15,500 nt of DNA, from the NCBI GenBank assembly GCA_964587655.1, contig CAZPMT010000136.1:1-15500 (forward strand), written 5' to 3'. A program made the position numbers and the translations under genes. The stretch is from CAZPMT01 sp964587655 (GTDB lineage Bacteria; Hydrogenedentota; Hydrogenedentia; Hydrogenedentales; SLHB01). The notes beneath the pieces were generated by a model. The model saw nothing but the letters and a program-made list of their open reading frames with translations. It was not told the origin of the DNA and searched no databases. Positions within the stretch are counted from its first letter, which is position 1. Each line of letters opens with the position of its first letter. Positions 6,091 through 13,069 of this stretch are shown in pieces.

Positions 6091-7068
6091 CTACTTGTCC
6101 AGGAGTTCGTCGACGTTCGATTGGTCGATCATTTTGATGGGGGTTTCGACCTTGGATTCGACGGGTTTTCCGTCGAGGAACTGCTGGATGGTCTGTAGGG
6201 TGATGCGGCCCATCTCAGCGGGATAGACGGCGCAGGAGGCGGTTACGACGCCGTCTTTGATGTCCTTGAGCGTGTCGGGATTGCCGTCGATGCCGATGGT
6301 GAATGCTGGTTTGCCGGCTTCGCGGACAGCCTGGGCCGCGCCTTGGGCCATCGCGTCGGAGCAGCCGAAGAACAGGTCGATGTCTGGCGTTGCCTTGAAC
6401 GCGGCCGAGGCGGCGTTCATGGCCTGCTGGCGCTCCCAGTTCGCGGGCGTCTGCGCGACGACTTCGATGCCGGCGTGCGGTTTGATCGCGTCGAGGAAAC
6501 CCGCGGAGCGTTCCGTGGTGTGAATGCCCGGGATGCCCAGCAGGAGGTAGACCTTGCCTTTGTAGTTGCCGTTTTTCTTCTTGATGAGTTCGGCGGCATA
6601 CTCGCCGCAAAGCTGTCCGGCCTTGCGCTGATTGTATCCGATGTACGCTTCGACTTTTCCTCCGGCGAGGGGCATGAGCGAGTTGTGCACGAACACGGGA
6701 ATGCCGGCGGCGTTGGCCTGCTCGACGGCGCCCACGATGGCGCTATCGTTGATCGCGCAGATCGAGATGGCGCTGACCTTGCGGCGCACCAACGCCTGAA
6801 CCATGTCAACCTGGGCGGCAAAATTAGTCTCGCGGTCCGGCGCGAGAGACTCGACTTTCCAACCGAGGTCGACGCCTTTCTTCTGGGCGGCTTCAACGAG
6901 CGTCACGTGGAAGGTGCTGGTCAACGCCGGAGACACAAACCCTACGACGACCTGTTTGGCCGGGGCCGCGGGTTTGCCGGAGTCGGGCCCCGTCGGAGCC
7001 GGTTTGCCACATGCAATAACAGAGATGACAATCGCAAGTGTTAGCGTCAGGTTGATGAATCCCCGCAT
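6091..7068 (-). CDS. RbsB-like sugar-binding lipoprotein of an ABC transporter
   Basis: A 325-residue periplasmic-binding protein of the ribose/galactose type (Peripla_BP_4). An N-terminal hydrophobic stretch ends in the lipobox VIAC (lipidated Cys at 20), followed by a Pro/Ala/Gly linker. The core shows the family pattern: VVVGFVSPALTSTFHVTL, then NAAGIPVFVHNS, then LFFGCSDAMAQGAAQAV, then FTIGIDGNPDTLKDIKDG. It would deliver a sugar or related ligand to an RbsC-type permease such as the one encoded at 9569-10558. That gene is on the same strand but about 2.5 kb upstream, separated by the octaheme gene and a toxin-antitoxin pair. GAGGAG lies 6 nt before the ATG. The ligand is not predictable. 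nth follows after 8 nt and is probably co-transcribed. Confidence 0.9.
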   Translation of the reverse strand: MRGFINLTLTLAIVISVIACGKPAPTGPDSGKPAAPAKQVVVGFVSPALTSTFHVTLVEAAQKKGVDLGWKVESLAPDRETNFAAQVDMVQALVRRKVSAISICAINDSAIVGAVEQANAAGIPVFVHNSLMPLAGGKVEAYIGYNQRKAGQLCGEYAAELIKKKNGNYKGKVYLLLGIPGIHTTERSAGFLDAIKPHAGIEVVAQTPANWERQQAMNAASAAFKATPDIDLFFGCSDAMAQGAAQAVREAGKPAFTIGIDGNPDTLKDIKDGVVTASCAVYPAEMGRITLQTIQQFLDGKPVESKVETPIKMIDQSNVDELLDK

Positions 7069-7407
7069 GGCCGTGCTCCTCGTTGGAACCAGAAAGTTCG
7101 TTGACCCGTTTGCGTGCTTAATCTACTTGAGAACGCCGTTTTCCAGGGCTGCGCTTTGTCAGCCCGAGATTGCTTGAGTTTACACAATTCGACGGCCAGG
7201 TTCACCAAGTCGATTACTACAAATAAGGACAAGTATTTCGGAATCACCGTGCAAATGTGCGGGAATATTCCGACCGCCGCAATTGTTTGCCAAATCATCC
7301 ATATCAGTTTGTCTTCGCGCAGAGTCTTGTAGTGTGTTGCGATGTATGGGCATAAGTCTGATTGGGTAGGCGTATTGGCAGTACAAGCATGGGAGAGGAG
7401 CTAGGAA
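7069..7407. other. Divergent intergenic region between the sugar-binding gene and the octaheme gene
   Basis: It must hold the promoters of both flanking genes, but no convincing -35/-10 pair stands out on either strand. Visible structure: a hairpin GGGCTG-N8-CAGCCC at 7146-7165, and a perfect 10-bp palindrome GGAATATTCC at 7262-7271 with a matching half-site CGGAAT at 7239-7244, a weak operator candidate. No credible gene. Confidence 0.5.
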
Positions 7408-8841
7408 ATGACTTTGGGAAAAGCGTGCGCCATAGCGGTGGTTCTTGTCATGACCGGTCTTGCGCCGGCACAGGGTTTGGCCGATCTGTCGCCCGAGTCC
7501 ACGGCCTGTGTCAACTGCCACAAGCAGGACAATCCGGGCATCTATGAACAGTGGGGATCGAGTAAGCATTTCCGGGCGAATGTCGGTTGTTACGAATGCC
7601 ACAAGGCGGAAAAGGGCGATGTCGATGCATTTGATCATCTGGGCGCCCTTATTTCCGTCATCGTGAGTCCGAAAGACTGTGCACGATGCCACGAGCGCGA
7701 GGCAAAGGAATTTCAGGCGTCCCATCATTCGAAGGCCGGCCGCATCTTGGGGTCCTTGGACAATGTGCTGGCTGAAGTGGTGGAAGGGGATCGGGGTCTG
7801 GTAACGCCCTCATTTCCCGGGGGATTGTCTGCCGCAGCCGTGAACGGCTGCCTCCAATGCCACGGGAGCGAAGTAAAGGTGCTCCCGGAAGGTGGTCTCG
7901 ATGCGGCCACCTGGCCCAATACCGGCATTGGCCGCATCAATCCCGACGGTTCGGAGGGTTCCTGCACGGCCTGTCACTCGCGTCACGCTTTCTCCGCCGC
8001 GCAGGCCCGCCATCCGGAGAATTGTGGCAAGTGCCACATTGGGCCGGACCATCCCCAAATCGAGATATACAATGAATCGAAACACGGCATCGCCTTCCGC
8101 GCCAACTTGGACAAGATGAAACTCGACAACCCGAAATGGATCGTGGGCGAGGACTATAATGCAGCCCCCACCTGCGCCACCTGCCACATGAGTGCTACCA
8201 GAACGCAGCCCGTCACCCACGACGTCGGCTTGCGCATCAGTTGGAACAACCGGCCCGCCGTTTCGGTGCGGCCCGAGGTGTCCGACGCAAAGATGGGCCT
8301 TCCCGGCAAGGACATATCTTGGGAGAAGCGCCGGGAGAGCATGACCAATGTCTGCCTCAATTGCCACAACAGCCAATACGTGGCCAACTTTTATGTCCAG
8401 TACGACGCCTTGATCAAGCAGTATGAAGAGAAATTCGCCAAGCCCGGATTGGACCTGATGACGGCGGCCAAGCCCCTGCTCAAACCCGTCGAGTTCGCCA
8501 ACGAACTTGACTGGACGTGGTTTGAACTTTGGCACCATCAAGGGCGGCGTGCCCGGCACGGGGCTTCGATGATGGGGCCGGACTACACCCACTGGCACGG
8601 CACGTATGAGGTGGCCAAGAGCTTCTATGTTGAACTTATCCCGCAACTCGAGGGTCTCGTAAAGGCGAATGTTGATTCGAAAGATCCCGAAAAAGCCAAG
8701 GCCGCCCAGGCGCTTCAGCAGAAAATCGACGAGGTGCTCAATCAGGACGCACACAAGTGGAGTCTAAACAAGATGGATCCCCAGGAGGCCGAATTGCGGA
8801 AGAAGCGCATGCAGGAATTCCAGCAGCGCTACGCGAAATAA
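7408..8841 (+). CDS. Secreted octaheme c-type cytochrome of the hydroxylamine oxidoreductase (HAO) family
   Basis: The 477-residue protein has an N-terminal signal peptide (hydrophobic residues 7-20, cleavage likely after AQGLA) and exactly eight CxxCH motifs, with heme histidines at 38, 65, 95, 152, 190, 210, 260 and 320. The sequence around hemes 6-8 (ESKHGIAFRAN, AAPTCATCHMSATRTQPVTHDVG) and the C-terminal FELWHHQGRRARHGASMMGPDYTHWHG are hallmarks of HAO-like octaheme cytochromes, which oxidise hydroxylamine or hydrazine, or reduce nitrite in some lineages. Whether this one has the cross-linked P460 heme depends on one tyrosine; Y393 in GPDYTHWHG is a candidate I could not align. The tail ends in a charged helix without a membrane anchor. 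GGAG at 7397-7400 is 7 nt before the ATG. No quinol-oxidase partner adjoins it; the mono-heme lipoprotein at 11172-12527 is the nearest other cytochrome. Confidence 0.93.
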   Translation: MTLGKACAIAVVLVMTGLAPAQGLADLSPESTACVNCHKQDNPGIYEQWGSSKHFRANVGCYECHKAEKGDVDAFDHLGALISVIVSPKDCARCHEREAKEFQASHHSKAGRILGSLDNVLAEVVEGDRGLVTPSFPGGLSAAAVNGCLQCHGSEVKVLPEGGLDAATWPNTGIGRINPDGSEGSCTACHSRHAFSAAQARHPENCGKCHIGPDHPQIEIYNESKHGIAFRANLDKMKLDNPKWIVGEDYNAAPTCATCHMSATRTQPVTHDVGLRISWNNRPAVSVRPEVSDAKMGLPGKDISWEKRRESMTNVCLNCHNSQYVANFYVQYDALIKQYEEKFAKPGLDLMTAAKPLLKPVEFANELDWTWFELWHHQGRRARHGASMMGPDYTHWHGTYEVAKSFYVELIPQLEGLVKANVDSKDPEKAKAAQALQQKIDEVLNQDAHKWSLNKMDPQEAELRKKRMQEFQQRYAK

Positions 8842-8863
8842 CGTTGCGCATAGCGGCAATTCC

Positions 8864-8949
8864 TTGTAGTCGACGGCCGTCAGGTTGAGTCCGTTGCGCA
8901 CGACGCCCATGAGCAGCGCGCCCAGCAGCGCAGTTCCGACTCCCGCAAC
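8864..8949 (-). pseudogene. Remnant of an RbsC-like ABC permease
   Basis: On the minus strand the frame reads VGTALLGALLMGVVRNGLNL followed by TAVDY, matching the C-terminal part of the intact permease (LGTLLGALIMGVVRNGLNL, MAVDY). At DNA level 8864-8928 matches 9651-9715 with 3 mismatches in 65 bases. Homology stops abruptly at 8864, only 22 nt after the octaheme stop codon, and fades near 8949 by the toxin gene. No start, stop or rest of the gene is present, so this is a fragment left by duplication or insertion. Confidence 0.8.
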
Positions 8950-8957
8950 AGATAAGT

Positions 8958-9227
8958 CTAGAAATCCGGAACGATCTGGCTATACTCCGCGTGCGACCCT
9001 ATCCAAAACCAGACCATCACATCATCGACCTTCACCCCCAATGCGCGCCAACCGATTCCCACGCGTACCGAGTAGACCGGGTTGTTCTTGCCCACCAGCT
9101 TGAATTGGAGACTTGGGTGCGCGTGGTTCTCACTCCATAGTCTATAGTTCTTGCGGGCCAGTCGTTGGACACGGGCCGGGAGCTGATGGAAGCGGCTTCG
9201 GAAATCTTCGGTAAGATGGGATTTCAA
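8958..9227 (-). CDS. RelE/ParE-family toxin of a type II toxin-antitoxin pair
   Basis: This 89-residue basic protein has the compact RelE/ParE pattern: an N-terminal helix with FRSRFHQLPARVQRLARKNYRLW, then strands LQFKLVGKNNPVYSVRVGIGWRALGV and a final VMVWFWIGSHAEYSQIV. Such toxins cleave mRNA on ribosomes (RelE-like) or poison gyrase (ParE-like); this sequence does not settle which. The start is a TTG at 9227 whose last two bases are the first two of the antitoxin's TGA stop: the genes overlap by 4 nt, so translation is probably coupled. It lies between a permease remnant and the intact permease, consistent with arrival by insertion. Confidence 0.85.
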   Translation of the reverse strand: MKSHLTEDFRSRFHQLPARVQRLARKNYRLWSENHAHPSLQFKLVGKNNPVYSVRVGIGWRALGVKVDDVMVWFWIGSHAEYSQIVPDF

Positions 9228-9442
9228 AGGTCGTCAAATCCCATTTCCTTAGTCTTGCCGGCCCGGTATTCCTTCATCGCCTTTTCCGCGAGTTGATCGA
9301 GCTTGTCTTGCGACGCGGCCAGCGTCTGATCCCAGCGTGCCTCCCACTCGATCTCTTCCAGTACCTCCTTGGCCAGCTCGTCCTGGATGCCTTCGGGTAA
9401 CTGTGACGCTTTATTGAATGCTTCAATCAGGAGTTTAGTCAT
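9224..9442 (-). CDS. Antitoxin partner of the RelE/ParE-type toxin
   Basis: An acidic helical protein of 72 residues (MTKLLIEAFNKASQLPEG, EVLEEIEWEARWDQTLAASQ, then KAMKEYRAGKTKEMGFDDL). It fits the small antitoxin family found directly upstream of RelE/ParE toxins, in which the first half folds and the C-terminal tail wraps the toxin. I choose the ATG at 9442 because GGAG is 9 nt before it; the ATG at 9457 overlaps that site and would add MEIRT. No separate DNA-binding domain is obvious. Antitoxins of such pairs usually repress their own operon, but I see no clear operator in 9443-9568. Confidence 0.82.
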   Translation of the reverse strand: MTKLLIEAFNKASQLPEGIQDELAKEVLEEIEWEARWDQTLAASQDKLDQLAEKAMKEYRAGKTKEMGFDDL

Positions 9443-9568
9443 CGTTCGTATCTCCATCCGTTAAGACTAGCGTGGACGTGTGGCCATGTCAATTGCGGCG
9501 CGAGCCTTCCGAGTTCGGAGAATACGGAGTTGCCTTAACGTCGGATTCCAGCCTTGCTGTGGTGAGCG

Positions 9569-10558
9569 TTATGCGCGGGTGGAACGTTTGGCCAGCATAT
9601 CCACTGAAACGGCCGCGATGATGATGCCGCCGATCACGACCTTCTGGACGTTGTAGTCGACGGCCATCAGGTTGAGGCCGTTGCGCACGACGCCCATGAT
9701 CAGCGCGCCCAGCAGTGTACCAAGAACAGTGCCTTGGCCGCCGGACAGGCTTGTTCCGCCGATGACCACCGCCGCGATCACGTCCAGTTCGAACCCGTCG
9801 CCCTCCTGCGGCATCATCCAGGCGAGGCGTCCCGCGACAACCAGCCCGCTCACAGCCGACAACGCGCCTGTCAGCGTGTATACCAGGGTTTTGGATGCGT
9901 GGATTCTGATGCCGCTCAGACGGGCCGATTCTTCGTTGCCGCCGATTGCGTAGACGTTGCGTCCGAATCGCGTGTGCCGGAGCGCAAGCCAGCCCAGCGC
10001 GCAGATCGCCAGCATGAGAATGATCGGAAACGGAACGCCCGCGGGTCGCGCCAACGCGATCAGGCGCATGCCGTCGGTCACTTTCACGGGCGAGCTATGG
10101 CAGATGTAGTAGGCCAGGCCGCGCGCCACGCCCATGACGCCGAGCGTCGCGATGAAGGGAGGCAAGGGGACCTTTGTGATCATGAGACCATTCGCGAGTC
10201 CGCACATCGAGCCCACCATGATCGCCGCGAGGAAACCGAACGGGACGGCAAGCCAAGCCGGGCCGGACGCTGCGAGCTTGAGTCCGGCCAGCGAGCCTGC
10301 GCATCCGGAGAGAGCCAGCACGCTGCCCACGGAAAGGTCAATGCCGGCCGTCAGGATCACCAACGTCATGCCGACCGCGGCGATTGCGATGCCCGAGATC
10401 TGCACCAATACGTCTTTGACGTTCTCGACCGACAGGAACTCGGGCTGCTTGACGGCCAAGACCGCGCACAGCACGATCAAGAACACCACGACGCCGACCT
10501 TGCGCAATGAACGCACTACCCCGGCCATGACCTTCGTCTCCAGCGTGATCTCCGACAT
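9569..10558 (-). CDS. RbsC-like sugar ABC transporter permease
   Basis: An inner-membrane permease of about 329 residues (BPD_transp_2 family) with roughly 8-10 hydrophobic segments. Diagnostic stretches are AVGMTLVILTAGIDLSVGSV near the N-terminus, FGRNVYAIGGNEESARLSGI in the middle cytoplasmic loop that contacts the ATPase, and VVIGGTSLSGGQGTVLGTLL near the C-terminus. It would work with a sugar-binding protein such as that at 6091-7068 and an RbsA-type ATPase, but no ATPase gene is in this window. Start: the ATG at 10558 avoids translating a 24-bp palindrome just upstream; an internal ATG at 10528 (preceded by GGAG at 9 nt) is a good alternative. A longer frame to 10666 exists but reads through the palindrome. 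A fragment of a second copy lies at 8864-8949. Confidence 0.9.
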   Translation of the reverse strand: MSEITLETKVMAGVVRSLRKVGVVVFLIVLCAVLAVKQPEFLSVENVKDVLVQISGIAIAAVGMTLVILTAGIDLSVGSVLALSGCAGSLAGLKLAASGPAWLAVPFGFLAAIMVGSMCGLANGLMITKVPLPPFIATLGVMGVARGLAYYICHSSPVKVTDGMRLIALARPAGVPFPIILMLAICALGWLALRHTRFGRNVYAIGGNEESARLSGIRIHASKTLVYTLTGALSAVSGLVVAGRLAWMMPQEGDGFELDVIAAVVIGGTSLSGGQGTVLGTLLGALIMGVVRNGLNLMAVDYNVQKVVIGGIIIAAVSVDMLAKRSTRA

Positions 10559-10572
10559 ACCGACATCGCAGG

Positions 10573-10596
10573 GACAAGGGGTTGCAACCCCTTGTC
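10573..10596. repeat. 24-bp perfect palindrome upstream of the permease
   Basis: GACAAGGGGTTG (10573-10584) is followed immediately by its reverse complement CAACCCCTTGTC (10585-10596), with no loop. It lies 15 bp before the ATG at 10558 and could occlude translation or act as a protein site, but it also looks like a dispersed palindromic repeat. Confidence 0.8.
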
Positions 10597-11154
10597 TACA
10601 ACCGATCATCACAGGCGTAAAGATACCCCAACCGCGCAGCGTTGTCACGCCGAACGTCCCCGCCACAAATTGAGCTCGGGGCAGCGGAGCATAAGGCTCG
10701 TCGTTGTCCGTTGACAGGGAGAAGCAGACGGACGGGCCGGCGCTGACGAATCTTGCCCAATGTGACGATTCGTTGTAGGTCCCGAGCGCGAGCTGCTTCT
10801 TGACGTTAGATCCTGTGCGGCGGTCTAAGAAGCCGCAAACGGTTTACATAAAGAGAGTTGAACGCAGCCTGCGTGAACTGTGGACGCTCGGCATCATTCT
10901 TGCTCAACCGTCGGACGGAAGTCTTGCCTCTATGGGCCGTGCGAGATGTGTTTCACTTCTGGGTGTAGTTCATGCTGCGATAGGGACCACGTTGGCTCGA
11001 TAGTATGAAATCTCGTACCTCGGCCCGCGAAGTAGCCGGATCCTGAGCGGGAGACGAATTGTGGACACGTCAAGTCGAGCAGGCATGGAATGGGCGCTTG
11101 ACATATTGAGTGCGTATTCTGAATGAACGCGTAGGCAGCGCATGAAACATCACC
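10597..11154. other. Non-coding divergent region between the permease and the lipoprotein-cytochrome gene
   Basis: No credible gene. Small dyads are visible: ACGAATC/GATTCGT at 10746-10773 and TGCGGC/GCCGCA at 10816-10837. A perfect TTGACA at 11098-11103 points towards the lipoprotein gene, but no good -10 box lies 16-18 nt downstream (TATTCT at 11115 is too near). No ATPase gene lies upstream of the permease here, contrary to the usual operon order. Confidence 0.45.
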
Positions 11155-11164
11155 AGGAGGAGGT
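11155..11164 (+). promoter_or_regulatory. Strong ribosome binding site of the lipoprotein-cytochrome gene
   Basis: AGGAGGAGGT ends 7 nt before the ATG at 11172. This fixes the start there rather than at an ATG 30 nt upstream (11142). Confidence 0.85.
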
Positions 11165-11171
11165 AAACACA

Positions 11172-12527
11172 ATGACTGAGTACAGGAGTTTGCAGAACTA
11201 TCGCAAGATGACTGCGTACGTGCTGGTACTAGCCCTTTCAGTTCTCTTGGCGGGTTGTCCACTGTCGCAGTCCGTAGACTCGCAAGGCAAAGTGGCGGTC
11301 GTCCTGAAAGCCGGCATGTTGGGCGCCGTCGCCAAGTGTGAAGGGACTGAGACAGTGTCCAGGGAGGACATTTCGAGCCTTTACGTAACGGTGGACAACA
11401 TCCTCTTCCGGCAAGAGACCGACGCCGGATCTGAAATGCGGTCTGTGCTTGTTGCGCCCCTGGAGGTGAATGTAACGGAGTTGGAAGACATAGGGACTGT
11501 CATGGCCTCTTCGTCTCTGCCGGCCGGCCACTATATCGGCGGTCAGGTGATTCTGTCGAGCGCCAGGCTTGCCTTCGCGGATGCGCCCGATGTTTTCGTG
11601 CCGGTGGCGTTGCCCGAAGGGGGAGTCCTGTCGTTTGAGACAGACTTTACTGTTGCTGAAGACACTGGCGCTCTACTCGAAATCCGCCTGGACGATATCG
11701 AGATTCACAGGTTGGCTGACGACTCGCTGGCCATCGAGGCCGAGTTCGAGTTTGATGCCAACGTTGAGCACCATGATACGTCCGATGAAAACCACGGCGG
11801 CGACAATTCGGATATAGCGGAGACCGTCAAGGCCTTCGGAAAAATACACGAGCTTTACATTGAAGGAGGCACGTTCAAACTAAAGGGTGAAGACCACAAG
11901 CTTCTCATCGACTTCACGCAGGCCGAGATCCTGCTGCCTCCACTCAGCGAGGGTGGCGACCCTGTCCCGGGGGCCCCTGAGGACCTTAGGGAAAAAGCAC
12001 GAGTCGTGGTCGAAGGTACACTCACACTGGATCATGACTTCGTCGTCCTCGCCGATTCAGTCAGAGTTATCTCTTGGGCAGAGGATGGGAACGACGGTCA
12101 CGATGGAAACCATGGCGACGGTGAAGGCGAGCACGATGGTGACGAAGGCGGGCACGATGGTGACGAAGGCGAGCACGATGGTGGCGAAGGCGAAGGTGAG
12201 GGCGACGGTGACGAAGGCGAAGGTGAACACGACGGTGACGAAGGCGAACACGACGGCTCTGGCGGTACTTTTGACGAGCACGGCAACACGACCGACTTCG
12301 GCATTCCGAGTGGTCTCGTGGGCAATATCACGGCGGGTACTGCTGTGTGGGACAGCAAGTGCGCAGCGTGTCACCCGTCGCCTTTCGGTGCGGTGGGCGC
12401 AGTCACGTATCCCACGATCGAGACCAAACTCGGCGCCGTTGCGCTAATGTCGGGCGTTCAAGTCACGGAGCAGCAGAAGGCCGACTTGACCGCATACCTG
12501 AACCGAGCCAGTGCCACGGTCCCTTGA
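11172..12527 (+). CDS. Lipoprotein: DUF4382-like domain, acidic His-rich repeats, C-terminal cytochrome c
   Basis: A 451-residue protein in three parts. (1) A lipobox LLAGC (Cys 29) after a hydrophobic stretch, then a beta-rich domain of about residues 40-200 with DISSLYVTVDNILF, LPAGHYIGGQVIL and LEIRLDDIEI, the pattern of DUF4382 lipoproteins; a further beta part (220-302) may continue it. (2) A low-complexity tract of about residues 305-363 made of His, Asp, Glu and Gly in units like EHDGDEG. (3) A short class I cytochrome c domain with one heme site CAACH (C397, C400, H401), a likely distal Met at 426 (VALMSGV) and a closing helix EQQKADLTAYLNRA. It would sit at an envelope membrane. The acidic tract could bind divalent metal or act as a flexible tether holding the heme domain; that is inference. 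Electron transfer with the octaheme enzyme is possible but not shown by linkage. Confidence 0.87.
   Translation: MTEYRSLQNYRKMTAYVLVLALSVLLAGCPLSQSVDSQGKVAVVLKAGMLGAVAKCEGTETVSREDISSLYVTVDNILFRQETDAGSEMRSVLVAPLEVNVTELEDIGTVMASSSLPAGHYIGGQVILSSARLAFADAPDVFVPVALPEGGVLSFETDFTVAEDTGALLEIRLDDIEIHRLADDSLAIEAEFEFDANVEHHDTSDENHGGDNSDIAETVKAFGKIHELYIEGGTFKLKGEDHKLLIDFTQAEILLPPLSEGGDPVPGAPEDLREKARVVVEGTLTLDHDFVVLADSVRVISWAEDGNDGHDGNHGDGEGEHDGDEGGHDGDEGEHDGGEGEGEGDGDEGEGEHDGDEGEHDGSGGTFDEHGNTTDFGIPSGLVGNITAGTAVWDSKCAACHPSPFGAVGAVTYPTIETKLGAVALMSGVQVTEQQKADLTAYLNRASATVP
12081..12263 (+). repeat. Tandem repeats encoding the His/Asp/Glu/Gly tract
   Basis: Three near-identical 21-bp units (GAGCACGATGGTGACGAAGG plus C, and variants) run head to tail at 12129-12149, 12150-12170 and 12171-12191, with more degenerate copies on both sides. 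The 21-bp length keeps the frame, so copy-number change would lengthen or shorten the tract by 7 residues. Confidence 0.8.
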
Positions 12528-12543
12528 TCATTCCATGAAACAG

Positions 12544-12586
12544 AGGGTCAGCCCCTGACACTTGGACTCCACAAGGGGCTGACCCT
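12544..12586. terminator. 13-bp hairpin after the lipoprotein-cytochrome gene
   Basis: AGGGTCAGCCCCT (12544-12556) pairs perfectly with AGGGGCTGACCCT (12574-12586) over a 17-nt loop, starting 16 nt past the stop codon. There is no T-run, so it may be a dispersed REP-like repeat that also protects or ends the transcript. Confidence 0.5.
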
Positions 12587-12744
12587 GTAGTCATTCCTCA
12601 AGAAGGCATCTGACGGCAAGGCAAGGAGCGGGCCTTGGCTGAACTTGATCCTTGGACAAGATTAGCGAGAGGATAGACATGATCTATTTCCTGGATTGTG
12701 TGGGGAATAGGCGCAGAGACAGGCTTCGTGATTCTTTCGGTAAA

Positions 12745-12763
12745 CCCCCGGCTCTGCCGGGGG
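12745..12763. repeat. CCCCCGGC hairpin, left copy
   Basis: CCCCCGGC-TCT-GCCGGGGG, a perfect 8-bp stem with a 3-nt loop. It has a near-identical twin at 13041-13059, and the two bound a segment of about 315 bp. Confidence 0.8.
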
Positions 12764-12824
12764 ACTCGAAAGGTTTGACCTTTGCGGAAGTAGTACACGA
12801 TCTCGTAGCGGGGTCGGTACCTCT

Positions 12825-12883
12825 GCTGAAGCGTGACCGAGAAGCCGCGCTGAAGCGTGACCGAGAAGCCGCGCTGAAGCGTG
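12825..12883 (+). repeat. 24-bp direct tandem repeat, about 2.5 copies
   Basis: The unit starting GCTGAAGCGTGACCGAGAAG is present complete at 12825-12848 and 12849-12872 without a mismatch, and its first 11 bases recur at 12873-12883. There are no spacers, so it is not a CRISPR array. Confidence 0.85.
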
Positions 12884-13040
12884 CTGGCGGTGGGCTGTGT
12901 TGGCCCTGTTCACCCCGGCCGAGGCCGGGTGCAAAGAGGAGCCGGCTGAAGCCCGGTTAAACACGTGCGTATACAGCAGTATCCAGTCAAGAGACTGCAC
13001 GTACAGGAGCCAGCCCGCTTGGGGGGCTAGCAACAGCAAG

Positions 13041-13059
13041 CCCCCGGCTTTGCCGGGGG
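13041..13059. repeat. CCCCCGGC hairpin, right copy
   Basis: CCCCCGGC-TTT-GCCGGGGG differs from the left copy only in the loop. It ends about 10 bp before the truncated glycosyltransferase fragment begins. Confidence 0.8.
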
Positions 13060-13069
13060 TCATGTGACC

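Larger units (their letters stand above)
12528..13069. other. Repeat-rich non-coding patchwork
   Basis: About 540 bases without a convincing gene. It holds a 13-bp hairpin (12544-12586), two nearly identical CCCCCGGC hairpins (12745-12763 and 13041-13059), a 24-bp tandem repeat (12825-12883) and a 7-bp hairpin CCCGGCC-GA-GGCCGGG (12914-12929). A 93-codon frame from 12679 with GAGAGGA upstream runs straight through these repeats and is probably not a gene. Confidence 0.6.

Noticed and set aside
6343..7044. Long open frame on the plus strand opposite the sugar-binding gene
   Set aside because: Antisense shadow of a clear binding-protein gene in GC-rich codons; no recognisable motif or ribosome site.
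7305..7313. CAGTTTGTC upstream of the octaheme gene as another copy of the blaI-linked 9-mer
   Set aside because: Only 8 of the 9 core bases match and it is a single copy, which is expected by chance in a window this size.
7180..7728. 182-codon minus-strand frame covering the divergent intergenic region and the start of the octaheme gene
   Set aside because: It overlaps the signal peptide and first hemes of the octaheme gene and has no recognisable domain.
7810..8754. 314-codon open frame on the minus strand opposite the octaheme cytochrome
   Set aside because: The opposite strand encodes eight heme sites and HAO hallmarks; this frame shows no family pattern.
9734..10510. 258-codon plus-strand frame opposite the permease
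   Set aside because: Charged low-complexity shadow of a membrane protein gene read backwards.
11098..11120. TTGACA followed by TATTCT as a promoter for the lipoprotein-cytochrome gene
   Set aside because: The spacing is only 11 bp, too short for a sigma-70-type promoter.
12825..12883. CRISPR-like array
   Set aside because: The repeat copies are contiguous with no spacers and there are no cas genes nearby.
12679..12960. Small ORF with GAGAGGA upstream of an ATG
   Set aside because: It is built from hairpins and the 24-bp tandem repeat, and ends in Arg/Pro-rich noise typical of translated repeats.
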